Notes under the pieces: model-generated
Databases searched by the model: none
The model's input: the letters and a program-made list of their open reading frames with translations, nothing else
What the model was told of the DNA's origin: nothing
Source: Sulfuricurvum sp.
Lineage (GTDB): Bacteria > Campylobacterota > Campylobacteria > Campylobacterales > Sulfurimonadaceae
DNA: 64,000 bases
Assembly (NCBI GenBank): GCA_028714915.1
Contig: JAQTLL010000005.1
Location: 124,001 to 188,000 of the forward strand
Direction: 5' to 3'
Program-made: the position numbers and the translations under genes
Shown here: positions 18,005 to 25,966 of the stretch, in pieces
Position numbering within the stretch: position 1 is the first letter of the stretch
Layout: every line of letters starts with the position of its first letter

Positions 18005-19834
18005 TTAGTCTACGATTGCGAGAACTTGACCCGCTTCAATTTTATCATTGACTTGAACCATAACTGCACTTAAAATACCCGAACGAGGGGCTAGAACGTC
18101 GATCTCCATTTTCATCGCTTCAAGGATCATAATCTTATCTCCCGCATTGATTGGAGCACCCACTTGCGCTAAAAGTTTAAATACAGAACCCGGAAGTTCT
18201 GAACGAATAGCATTTTCATTGGCTACAGGTGCTGCTGCCACTGGAGCTGCAACTGGTGCCGCAACCGGAGCTGCCGCTGCTACTGATTGAACATTTGCGT
18301 TTCCGTCTACAATTTGTACATTGTATTGTTGTCCATCTACGATTACCGTATAAGTGCCATTTGCCATTGTAAAATTCTCCTGTTTTAATGTTGATTGAAT
18401 TGATCGTGTTACTTCGTGCTCTTTCGGGCTATTTTTTCGAACATTTACGGTTGCTTCCCCTTTGAGGAATGCAATCCCTTTGACATCACATGAAGCAGCA
18501 ATGAAAATGTTTTCATCACTTGCCTCAATTCCTTCCTTTTTTAATTGCTCACTCCAATACGCAATTGATTTTTTCTCATCACGGTCAGCAATATCGATTG
18601 CATTATCTACAGTAGGCTCAAGCTTGAGCTGTTCGTGGGCAATACGTACGACTTCAGCATCAGGAGCCGTTGGAGTTTTACCAAAATAGCCTAATACCAT
18701 CTTGCCATATCCGGGAGCAATTTTCTTCCAGGGACCCATAAGGGCATTATTAAGCGCTTGTTGAAAATAAAACTGAGAAACAGGAGTTACAGATGTACCG
18801 TATCCCCCTTTTTCAACCACTTCACGCATCGCACGGATGACTTCAGGATAACGATCCAACATATTATTATCACGCATCATCTGAGTATTTGCTGTCAATG
18901 CACCCCCAGGCATCGGGGAGAAAGGGATTAATGGTGAAACTTGTGTTGCTTCCGGCGGTATAAAATAATCTTTCAAACAATCGCCCAATACATCTTCGTA
19001 TTGTAAGATTTTTTCTAGCTCCAAACCACCTAGGTCAAAGTTCTTACCCTTGACTGCATGCAACATTGTTAAAATATCCGGTTGAGATGTACCGCCGCTC
19101 ACTGGAGAAGCTGCCATATCAATACCATCAACCCCAGCATCAAGCGCCGCAAGATAACACGCAACACTTACACCTGCTGTTTCATGGGTATGAAGGCGCA
19201 AGTGTGTCCCCTCAGGAACAAGACGACGTGCCATTTGAATGGTCTCATAGACTTTTTGAGGGCTTGATGTTCCGCTCGCATCTTTGAAACAAATTGAGCT
19301 GTAAGGGATACCAGAATCCAAAATCTCTCGAAGTGTTTTTTCATAAAATGCAACATCATGCGCACCCACACACCCCGGAGGAAGATCCATCATAGTAACA
19401 ACGACTTCATGCTTCAAACCGTGATGAACAATACGCTCACCTGAGTATTTAAGATTTTCAACATCATTAAGAGCATCGAAATTTCGAATCGTTGTCGTAC
19501 CATGCTTTTTAAACATCTTGGCATGCAAATCAACCATCTCACGGCTGCCTGTATCGAGCATTACTGTATTGACACCACGAGCAAGTGTTTGAAGGTTTGC
19601 ATCAGGACCTACGATGGCACGAAAACGGTCCATCATATCAAATGCATTTTCATTTAAATAGAAAAAAAGACTTTGAAAGCGTGCCCCGCCTCCAAACTCA
19701 AAATGTTTAATTCCCGCATGAGCAGCTGCTTCAACCGCAGGGAAAAAATCATTCATCAATACCCGTCCGCCAAAAACAGATTGAAATCCATCTCGAAACG
19801 TTGTATCCATTACGTCAATGTATTTTTTTGCCAT
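18005..19834 (-). CDS. pycB: Pyruvate carboxylase subunit B / oxaloacetate decarboxylase alpha subunit
   Basis: A 609-residue biotin-dependent carboxyltransferase. The N-terminal HMGL-like domain starts with DTTFRDGFQSVFGG (10-23) and has the metal-binding HTHETAGV near residue 215. The conserved carboxylase domain follows, then an Ala-Pro linker (about 515-540), then the biotinyl domain with the biotin lysine in EAMKMEI near residue 576. In autotrophic Campylobacterota this subunit pairs with a separate biotin carboxylase (PycA) to make oxaloacetate; alternatively it is the alpha subunit of a Na+-pumping decarboxylase. The upstream His-rich gene resembles an OadG tail, which bears on that choice. 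TAGGGATT precedes the ATG. Confidence 0.92.
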   Translation of the reverse strand: MAKKYIDVMDTTFRDGFQSVFGGRVLMNDFFPAVEAAAHAGIKHFEFGGGARFQSLFFYLNENAFDMMDRFRAIVGPDANLQTLARGVNTVMLDTGSREMVDLHAKMFKKHGTTTIRNFDALNDVENLKYSGERIVHHGLKHEVVVTMMDLPPGCVGAHDVAFYEKTLREILDSGIPYSSICFKDASGTSSPQKVYETIQMARRLVPEGTHLRLHTHETAGVSVACYLAALDAGVDGIDMAASPVSGGTSQPDILTMLHAVKGKNFDLGGLELEKILQYEDVLGDCLKDYFIPPEATQVSPLIPFSPMPGGALTANTQMMRDNNMLDRYPEVIRAMREVVEKGGYGTSVTPVSQFYFQQALNNALMGPWKKIAPGYGKMVLGYFGKTPTAPDAEVVRIAHEQLKLEPTVDNAIDIADRDEKKSIAYWSEQLKKEGIEASDENIFIAASCDVKGIAFLKGEATVNVRKNSPKEHEVTRSIQSTLKQENFTMANGTYTVIVDGQQYNVQIVDGNANVQSVAAAAPVAAPVAAPVAAAPVANENAIRSELPGSVFKLLAQVGAPINAGDKIMILEAMKMEIDVLAPRSGILSAVMVQVNDKIEAGQVLAIVD

Positions 19835-19861
19835 AATCCCTACTTTTTAGTTATTTATACA

Positions 19862-19920
19862 CCAAAGGCATTCATCCCTTTGGCTATGCTAAGGCTACTA
19901 AAGCTAGCCTCATTCGAGGC
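19862..19920 (-). repeat. REP-like palindromic repeat, copy B
   Basis: Read on the minus strand, this begins with the hairpin GCCTC-GAAT-GAGGC (19920-19907), then CTAGCTTTAGTAGCCTTAGC, and ends with an inverted repeat of arms CCAAAGG and CCTTTGG (19862-19868 and 19877-19883). It aligns with copy A at 17919-17987 over most of its length but in inverted orientation. It sits in the 96-base intercistronic gap upstream of pycB. Confidence 0.72.
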
Positions 19921-19930
19921 AGAAAATTTC

Positions 19931-20227
19931 TTATTTAGAAGATTTATTATGGTGATGGATCGCTGCGACCAGTGAAGCAAGTCCAGCCAAACCATTGTTT
20001 TTACCTGAATTTTCAAGTTCATGATGATGAAGGGCTACAGCAATAGCAGCAACTTTTGCCTTTACATCATTGCTCTCTAAAGAGTGATGATGCAGTGCAG
20101 CAGTAATTGCAGCTACTTTTGCACCCTCATGATTAGAAAACGACTCACTAACACATACTTTTAACTCTGAGAGGTTTTTAGGCTGCGACTTCGTAAAATA
20201 TTTTATTACTTTATTTAGTAATTCCAC
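19931..20227 (-). CDS. Small protein with three OadG-tail-like VAAIxxALHHH motifs
   Basis: A 98-residue protein with no membrane segment or signal peptide. Three near-identical motifs end in triple histidine: KVAAITAALHHH (37-48), KVAAIAVALHHH (58-69) and SLVAAIHHH (85-93). OadG, the small subunit of Na+-pumping oxaloacetate decarboxylase, ends in a comparable His-rich tail that binds Zn2+ and contacts the alpha subunit; here the tail is tripled and the OadG TM helix is absent. The gene is directly upstream of pycB on the same strand. The start is GTG with GAGGA eight bases before it. A metal-binding accessory role for PycB is an inference. Confidence 0.75.
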   Translation of the reverse strand: MELLNKVIKYFTKSQPKNLSELKVCVSESFSNHEGAKVAAITAALHHHSLESNDVKAKVAAIAVALHHHELENSGKNNGLAGLASLVAAIHHHNKSSK

Positions 20228-20329
20228 GTCTATATTCCTCTACTGATATTTGGCAGGCGTGATTCTAGTATAAAGTTCATTAAATTACTTTTACTGCGAT
20301 GTTTCAATATAGCTAAAAGATAATTTTGT

Positions 20330-20335
20330 TACAAT
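20330..20335 (+). promoter_or_regulatory. -10-like box before ppa
   Basis: TACAAT lies 35 bases before the ppa ATG, preceded by TAATTTTG and T-rich DNA. An AAAGAGG ribosome site follows. Confidence 0.4.
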
Positions 20336-20370
20336 CCGCACCAATAAAATAATAACAAAGAGGTACGCAA

Positions 20371-20892
20371 ATGGATCTTAGTAAAATCGGATATGGCGAA
20401 AACCCAGATAAAGTTAAAGCAATTATTGAGATTGCCTGCGGATCGAACATCAAATATGAAGTTGAAAAAGAAAGCGGTGCCTTAGTCCTTGACCGTGTCA
20501 TGCACTCAGCGATGTACTATCCGGCAAACTACGGCTTTGTAAATAAAACACTTTCCCAAGACGGTGATCCGGCTGACATCTTGATCCTTACTGAATATCC
20601 TATGGTAGAAGGGTGTGTTACCAACTGCCGTTTAGTGGGTGTTCTTATTATGGAAGATGAAAGTGGTATTGATGAAAAATTACTTGCTGTTCCAACATCA
20701 AAAATTGACCCTACATTCGATGAGATCCAAGATCTTGGGGATATTCCAAAACATACTTTGGCAAAAATCAAAAACTTCTTTGAAACCTACAAAATGCTGG
20801 AACCGAATAAATGGGTAAAAGTAAAAGGATTTGAAGACAAAGCTCACGCAACTAAAATCCTTGAAGATGCCATCAAAAATTATAAAGAGTAA
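20371..20892 (+). CDS. ppa: Inorganic pyrophosphatase (family I)
   Basis: A 173-residue soluble enzyme that hydrolyses PPi. Typical segments are IKYEVEKESGALVLDR (about 30-45), YPANYGFV (about 50-57), the catalytic DGDPADILIL (about 64-73, three Asp), and KIKNFFETYK near the C-terminus. The length matches bacterial hexameric enzymes. The next gene starts six bases after the stop. Confidence 0.96.
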   Translation: MDLSKIGYGENPDKVKAIIEIACGSNIKYEVEKESGALVLDRVMHSAMYYPANYGFVNKTLSQDGDPADILILTEYPMVEGCVTNCRLVGVLIMEDESGIDEKLLAVPTSKIDPTFDEIQDLGDIPKHTLAKIKNFFETYKMLEPNKWVKVKGFEDKAHATKILEDAIKNYKE

Positions 20893-20898
20893 ATAAAT

Positions 20899-21189
20899 AT
20901 GATTGATTTCTCTTCACCCGAATTTTTTTCTTATGCCATCTTCGGTGTAATCCTGAATTTCATTTTTTCAATGGCATTTGGGGTTTATCTAAGTAATAAT
21001 ATCGGGATTGAAGAGATGATTCTTTCAAAAGGGGAAAAAGAACAACAATGGTGGCTTTCAATTTCCCTCGCTATCCCCTTTGCTAAAATGGTTATTACCC
21101 TTTATCGGATTGCCATTTTGCAATTTTACTTTCTTGATCAAGGAAAATCTCACAAAGAATTCTGGATTTATCTTACAAGTGAAGAATAA
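20899..21189 (+). CDS. Small membrane protein, unknown
   Basis: A 96-residue protein with a strong N-terminal TM helix (about 8-30: FFSYAIFGVILNFIFSMAF) and a second hydrophobic segment (about 50-80). It has a GIEEMILSKGEKEQQ loop and an acidic C-terminus. No family recognised. It is co-transcribed with ppa (six-base gap). Confidence 0.7.
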   Translation: MIDFSSPEFFSYAIFGVILNFIFSMAFGVYLSNNIGIEEMILSKGEKEQQWWLSISLAIPFAKMVITLYRIAILQFYFLDQGKSHKEFWIYLTSEE

Positions 21190-21451
21190 TTAACACCAAT
21201 AAACCTTCTTTTTTTGCTTAAAAATAGCTTAATCTTACTTTCAAACTTAAACGAAAACTAAATATATAACCATTTGCAACATTTTAAACCCATAATGTGG
21301 GCCAACCTTAATATCAACTTTCCCTATACATAGGCTCAAACAGCCGATTTTCATTACTTTTTCTTAACTAAACCATCTAAAATGATTATAGCAGTATTCA
21401 AAGCTTACGAATACCTTAAAATTTCATCACCAAAATAAGGAGGTATAAAAA

Positions 21452-21991
21452 ATGAAATTTCTTTCATTCCTAGTTCTCTTTGTATGTGCATCATTAGCCG
21501 ATAATACAAGTAATCAAATGAGTCCAAAGCAACTTAATGTTTTGCAAACAGTTCGAGACGTTGCCAAAAGTATTCCTGACAAACATGGCAAAACATATGA
21601 AAATACACTCAGTGCTATCTGTATTACAGAAAGCAGTGCCGGTAAAAATACAATAGGTGATTTTCACAATAAAAAATCAATTACAAAAGCCTCCCTTGGG
21701 CCAATGCAAGTTCGTGTATCAACCGCCAGACACGTTTCTCAAAATATTAAGAATCTAAGCTGGCTTAATAAACTCAGTGATATTCAACTTGCCGCACGAC
21801 TTCTGGGGGATACCCGTCTCTCAGCAAAAGTAGCGGCCTATTACGTCGTATTGCTTCATAACCAACGCAATAGCCCTTTTAATGCGGTAAGTGGCTATAA
21901 CGGAGGAATGAATAATCCAACCTACTATAATAAAGTCATGAAAAACAAAGCTGTAGTCGCGCAGCTGGTCTCAACAGGTAAACTATCCTAG
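21452..21991 (+). CDS. Secreted lytic transglycosylase-like protein
   Basis: A 179-residue protein with a signal peptide (MKFLSFLVLFVCASLADN) and an SLT-like fold. The catalytic Glu is in CITESSAG (about 57-64), followed by LGPMQV (about 83-88) and the C-terminal AVSGYNGGMNNPTYYNKV. Such enzymes cut peptidoglycan glycan strands, often to let secretion or flagellar structures pass. A strong AAGGAGG ribosome site precedes the ATG. The 262-base upstream gap is AT-rich with a possible -10 (TTATAG) near 21388; nothing else was seen in it. Confidence 0.83.
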   Translation: MKFLSFLVLFVCASLADNTSNQMSPKQLNVLQTVRDVAKSIPDKHGKTYENTLSAICITESSAGKNTIGDFHNKKSITKASLGPMQVRVSTARHVSQNIKNLSWLNKLSDIQLAARLLGDTRLSAKVAAYYVVLLHNQRNSPFNAVSGYNGGMNNPTYYNKVMKNKAVVAQLVSTGKLS

Positions 21992-22034
21992 AAAATAAGC
22001 TATAATATTCCCATATTTGAATGGGAGCTTATAA

Positions 22035-22241
22035 ATGAATGATGATAAACTCAAGCTGATTCTTGCCGGACTTGGTGGATTGGTTTTTAGTCTTATTTTC
22101 ATATTACTGGCTTTTATTCTCCCACTTAAAGACAACAGTATCAATGAAGAACTGCAAGCCAAACGTACACTTGAAAAAATTTCACAAGGGATTAAAGAAG
22201 GACAGCTTCGTCCCCCGCCAAAAGATCAAAGCAATCATTAA
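22035..22241 (+). CDS. Small membrane protein upstream of flagellar-type genes
   Basis: A 68-residue protein with one TM helix (about 7-31: LILAGLGGLVFSLIFILLAF) and a charged C-terminal half. It overlaps the next gene by one base (TAATG), so it belongs to the FliK-like/FlhB-like operon. Function unknown; the link to the flagellum rests only on its neighbours. Confidence 0.7.
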   Translation: MNDDKLKLILAGLGGLVFSLIFILLAFILPLKDNSINEELQAKRTLEKISQGIKEGQLRPPPKDQSNH

Positions 22242-23194
22242 TGATTAGCACAACCATCCAGTCCAAACTTTCGCTCTTACTCCCCAATCAAAATAAAGTA
22301 CTCACAGAAATCATCAAATACGCATCCCCTGAACAATTAACGCATCTGTATGAGAAAAATGATCTTAAAACTTTTTTAGGGTCACTGTTTCATGATACAC
22401 TCACCGATAGCAAATCAAATTCTATCCTCCTTGATATTCTAAAGAACAATCCCTCATTTAAAAATATGGGAAATGTCACCAATAATCTCAAGACCCTTCT
22501 AGCGTCATTAAAAGAAGAACCGGCACTGGCAGCAAAACTCTCTAAACTCGAGAGCTTTTTACAACCCATTCAGACAGCAAACGCCTCACTCCTCAAAGAG
22601 AAGATTGCCGACTCGGGTATTTTTATGGAATCGAAAATTGCCACCTTAGCAGAGGTATCATCTGAAGAATTAGAAGAAAATATGGGTCGTGATGTTAAAT
22701 CCAATCTCTTAATACTTAAATCTGCCCTTGAAGAACTAAGTTTGCCAAATAATGAAAACCTTCAAATGCACATCGATCAACTTATCACTAACATCGATTA
22801 TTATCAACTCATGTCTCATTTGGAGAGTGCTAATTCCCTTTATTTTCCATTCAAATGGGATCAGCTTCAAAAAGGAACCATTACTTTTAAAAAAGCAAAA
22901 GGAAAAAAGTTTTACTGTGAAATAAATCTCACACTCAAAGAATACGGAGAAATAGCTCTGATGATGGGACTATATGAGGAAAATCAACTCGAAATTCAAA
23001 TACATACTGAAAAAACTGAGTTAAAGACCTTGATTCAAACCCATCTTGAAATCCTGCGAAATTTACTTATCGATACAGGAATCACTCTGCGCATACTTCG
23101 TGTTTATGAGAATAAGGATCTTACAACCCCCTCCTCCACAGCTTACACACCCGAAATTATTGATAAGCATTTTGGATTTGAGGCAAAAGCATGA
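22241..23194 (+). CDS. FliK C-terminal (hook-length control)-like protein
   Basis: A 317-residue protein. The last third (about 200-295) has the pattern of the Flg_hook/FliK C-terminal domain: hydrophobic beta strands for reporting chain length (GEIALMMGLYEENQLEIQIHTE and a following LRNLLIDTGITLRILRV; each quoted only in part). The first two thirds are helical and low in complexity, as in FliK ruler regions. The next gene is a stand-alone FlhB C-terminal domain, which fits, since FliK-C acts on FlhB-C in the export switch. The assignment is by pattern and context. Confidence 0.62.
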   Translation: MISTTIQSKLSLLLPNQNKVLTEIIKYASPEQLTHLYEKNDLKTFLGSLFHDTLTDSKSNSILLDILKNNPSFKNMGNVTNNLKTLLASLKEEPALAAKLSKLESFLQPIQTANASLLKEKIADSGIFMESKIATLAEVSSEELEENMGRDVKSNLLILKSALEELSLPNNENLQMHIDQLITNIDYYQLMSHLESANSLYFPFKWDQLQKGTITFKKAKGKKFYCEINLTLKEYGEIALMMGLYEENQLEIQIHTEKTELKTLIQTHLEILRNLLIDTGITLRILRVYENKDLTTPSSTAYTPEIIDKHFGFEAKA

Positions 23195-23445
23195 AAAAAG
23201 CAGTTGCTCTAAGCTATGACAAAATAAAAGACAAAGCTCCAAAAGTTATTGCAAAAGGAAAAGGGAATACAGCAGAAAATATCATAAAAATCGCCCAACT
23301 GCATAATCTCCCTATTACAAAAGATGAAGATCTCGTAGAACTTCTGAGTAAAATCGAAATCGATCGTGAAATTCCTGATAAACTTTATGTTGCGGTTGCC
23401 GAAGTCTTTAAATTTCTCTATACCGTTACCCATAAAGAGCCATAG
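23191..23445 (+). CDS. FlhB C-terminal domain homologue (FlhX-type)
   Basis: An 84-residue protein matching the cytoplasmic tail of FlhB/EscU: AVALSYD (4-10), then APKVIAKGKGNTAENIIKIAQLHNLPI, partly quoted, then ELLSKIEIDREIPDKLYVAVAEVF at the end, partly quoted. The NPTH autocleavage site is absent, because the protein begins right after it. Stand-alone FlhB-C proteins are known in Campylobacterota and can stand in for the cleaved FlhB-CC fragment. It overlaps the FliK-like gene by four bases. Confidence 0.85.
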   Translation: MKKAVALSYDKIKDKAPKVIAKGKGNTAENIIKIAQLHNLPITKDEDLVELLSKIEIDREIPDKLYVAVAEVFKFLYTVTHKEP

Positions 23446-23468
23446 AAAAATTATGCTACACTTTCATC

Positions 23469-23909
23469 ATGAAAAAATATACAAATCCTTTTTGGGAAAC
23501 CAAACAACTCCATGAACTTTCCCATGAAGAGTGGGAAGCTCTGTGTGACGGCTGTGGACTGTGCTGTTTGCACAAACTCCAAGATGAAGAGATTGAAGAC
23601 GCTCCTGTTCTTATGACGCGTGTTGTATGCCGGTGCTACGACCTCAAAGCAGGAGGATGCAGTGATTATCCCAACCGTCAGAAACATGTTGCAGAATGTA
23701 CCGCTCTTACGGTGCAAAGAGCATCAGAATTTGACTGGCTCCCTCAAACCTGTGCCTACCGTTTACGCTATCACAATCTTCCACTCCCTATATGGCATCC
23801 GCTCCTTAGCAAAACACGTGAGAGTGTTCGAGCTTACGGTGTTCACGCTCTAAACCCTGTTCTTGAAACCGAAACAATTGATTTTGAAGATTATCTTATC
23901 ACGAATTAA
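23469..23909 (+). CDS. YcgN-family cysteine-cluster protein
   Basis: A 146-residue protein with an eight-Cys pattern: CDGCGLCCL (about 27-35), VVCRCYDL (about 53-60), GCSDYPNR and ECTALT. The start (NPFWETKQL...) and end (EDYLITN) fit the UPF0260/YcgN family. The CxxCxxCC cluster probably binds zinc or an Fe-S cluster. Function not known. A TACACT -10-like element lies just upstream. Confidence 0.88.
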   Translation: MKKYTNPFWETKQLHELSHEEWEALCDGCGLCCLHKLQDEEIEDAPVLMTRVVCRCYDLKAGGCSDYPNRQKHVAECTALTVQRASEFDWLPQTCAYRLRYHNLPLPIWHPLLSKTRESVRAYGVHALNPVLETETIDFEDYLITN

Positions 23910-23986
23910 AAATTATCATAAAAAACTATAAATCAATCTTTACAATGGCATAATAACTAATTATAAAAGGTCAGGAAGGTCACATT

Positions 23987-24358
23987 ATGACTGTTTTATT
24001 GGTAGATGACAGCAAAATTATACGAATGCTTTTAAGAAATGTTTTGACAAGAGTTTTGGGTACGGAGACTGTTTTTTTAGAAGCTGAGAATGGTGCAATT
24101 GCTCTAGAACAGATGAAATATGCTTCAGTGGATTTAATGATGCTTGATTGGAATATGCCGATCATGAGCGGAGAACAAGTCGTGGATACTGTTCGCGCCA
24201 ATCCTGCCTATAAAAATACCCGCATTATTATGGCAACTACTGAGGGCGGAAAAAATGAAGTGCTTCGAATGATTAAAAAAGGGGTCAATGGGTATCTCGT
24301 CAAACCATTTAAAGAACCCAATATCTGTAAAGCAATCGAAGCGCTCCGAATGCGCTAA
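23987..24358 (+). CDS. CheY-like single-domain response regulator
   Basis: A 123-residue receiver domain with LLVDDSKIIRMLL (acidic pocket), the phospho-acceptor Asp in MMLDWNMPIMSG (about 54-58), T/A switch residues in MATTEGG, and the invariant Lys in VKPFKEP. No output domain. It probably interacts with a chemotaxis or other two-component partner. An AGGAAGG ribosome site precedes it. Confidence 0.9.
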   Translation: MTVLLVDDSKIIRMLLRNVLTRVLGTETVFLEAENGAIALEQMKYASVDLMMLDWNMPIMSGEQVVDTVRANPAYKNTRIIMATTEGGKNEVLRMIKKGVNGYLVKPFKEPNICKAIEALRMR

Positions 24359-24362
24359 TTGC

Positions 24363-24971
24363 TTATTGTGCTATACACTTTAATAGTCTAGGGTCATTTC
24401 TATTTTCTATCAGAATCCGTTTTACACGATCTTGCCATAACATTCCAAATAACTCCCGTGCTGCACCATCAGCACGACCAGAGACGATAAGAGGAAGAAG
24501 CTCTCCCATACGCCCATCGCCAGAAACAAACGAAGAATTATAGCTAAGAGCTACACGTGCACCGGTATCCACACGCTCAAATGCCATCTCACCTTCAATA
24601 TCTGCATCATAAAACAACAACTGACGTCGATCAAATTTTCCCGCCAGTCCGTGAAAACCGCCTACATCAGTTGCTCCTGTAATCATCGATGCAACATTTG
24701 CGATCACTCCCACGACTCCATCACCAAGCTTACCCTTCATAAGAACTTTAATTTCTCCACGTACAGGAGTTTCATTTCCATACAGTGATTTAAGTCCCTC
24801 TTGCACCATCAAAAATGCACCGGCTACTGTAGGACAGGAATGACCCGCGAGTTTCACAACATCTCTATACGTATAATCAATGAGGCCATTACTCGCAGCT
24901 CCAAGTACTTCAGAGAGAGGATCACGCACTATTATCGGTGCAACATCATTAAAAAATTCTGGGGTTGTCAT
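24363..24971 (-). CDS. FmdE-family protein
   Basis: A 202-residue protein with the FmdE signature VKLAGHSCPTVAGAFLM at about residues 38-54, in which His and Cys are probable metal ligands. The family is named after a protein copurified with formylmethanofuran dehydrogenase; most bacterial members have no proven role and are thought to bind metal or molybdenum-enzyme partners. The C-terminal CxxC zinc finger of longer members is absent. It faces the CheY-like gene convergently with a four-base gap. Confidence 0.78.
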   Translation of the reverse strand: MTTPEFFNDVAPIIVRDPLSEVLGAASNGLIDYTYRDVVKLAGHSCPTVAGAFLMVQEGLKSLYGNETPVRGEIKVLMKGKLGDGVVGVIANVASMITGATDVGGFHGLAGKFDRRQLLFYDADIEGEMAFERVDTGARVALSYNSSFVSGDGRMGELLPLIVSGRADGAARELFGMLWQDRVKRILIENRNDPRLLKCIAQ

Positions 24972-24994
24972 ATTATATCTCCATAAAAAAAGAG

Positions 24995-25000
24995 ATTATA
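24995..25000 (-). promoter_or_regulatory. -10 box for the FmdE-like gene
   Basis: On the minus strand TATAAT lies about 24 bases before the ATG at 24971, inside the 61-base gap to the epimerase gene. Confidence 0.45.
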
Positions 25001-25032
25001 GTATTTTCATCTGCTTTTCCCATTGACATGAA

Positions 25033-25887
25033 TCAATCGTGCGATACAATCTCACGGAGAGCCCGTTCAAACGTCGGATATAAAAATTCAAATCCACCCT
25101 TCAAAAGTCTCTCCGGATAAACCTCTTTGGAATCGAGCATAACCGATGAGCCTTCACCAAAAGCAAGTTTTACCACCCATGCCGGAAGTGTGAAAAAGGT
25201 GGGACGGTGCAATACTTTTCCGATAATTTTGGTTTGAGCTTCATTACTGGTGGGATGGGGTGCTGTCAAATTCACTACCCCTGCAAAAGTAGGATTATCA
25301 ATTAAAAAAGCACAAGCACGGACAAGATCTTCTAAATGAATCCATGAAACCATTTGAGTTCCTTTGCCCATTTTACCCCCAAACCCCATTTTAAACGGGA
25401 GTAACATTTTTTGTATTGCCCCGCCATTTCTCCCGCAGACAACCCCAAAGCGCATCACACATACCCGTGTTTGCTGTGCCGCTAACGCTGCTTTCTCCCA
25501 ATCACGTACCAACATAGCCAAAAAATCATCGGCAAAGAGCTCAGATGTTTCAGTATGCTGATGATCTCCATCATAAATACCAACCGCAGATGCATTAATA
25601 AACGTATGGGGCGGATTTCTACACTCAGAAATTGCACGTACCAATTTGTCGGTACTTTCCAAACGACTTTGACGCAAAATTTTTTTATAACTATCACTCC
25701 AGCGCCCTAAGATATTGGCACCTGATAGGTTGATCACTACGTCCATATTATCAATACTCTCAACAATCGTCTCAATGGATGTCTCTGTACGAATACTTAA
25801 ACCCTCAACTACATCAGAACGTTCTATCAAATAAGTATATAAAGCACTCCCCACAAATCCACGCATACCACAAATAATAATTTTCAT
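25033..25887 (-). CDS. TIGR01777-family NAD(P)-dependent epimerase (YfcH-like)
   Basis: A 284-residue extended short-chain dehydrogenase. The nucleotide-binding start is GMRGFVGSAL (about 7-16), and NLSGANILGRW (about 53-63) and INASAVGIYDGD (about 97-108) are family hallmarks. The C-terminal DUF1731-like segment (RPTFFTLPAWVVKLAFGEGS followed by a KEVYPERLL stretch) is present. The substrate is unknown. The gene is monocistronic or the first of a short unit. Confidence 0.9.
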   Translation of the reverse strand: MKIIICGMRGFVGSALYTYLIERSDVVEGLSIRTETSIETIVESIDNMDVVINLSGANILGRWSDSYKKILRQSRLESTDKLVRAISECRNPPHTFINASAVGIYDGDHQHTETSELFADDFLAMLVRDWEKAALAAQQTRVCVMRFGVVCGRNGGAIQKMLLPFKMGFGGKMGKGTQMVSWIHLEDLVRACAFLIDNPTFAGVVNLTAPHPTSNEAQTKIIGKVLHRPTFFTLPAWVVKLAFGEGSSVMLDSKEVYPERLLKGGFEFLYPTFERALREIVSHD

Positions 25888-25966
25888 AATGATCCCTATT
25901 TTAAATTATAAAAAAATTTAATTGTTCAATACCTTTTTGTTCAACTTAATCCCTTCATATCACTTC

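Noticed and set aside
18190..18290. Repeated AAPVA codons in pycB as a possible minisatellite of interest.
   Set aside because: Ala-Pro linkers before biotinyl domains are normal in this enzyme family.
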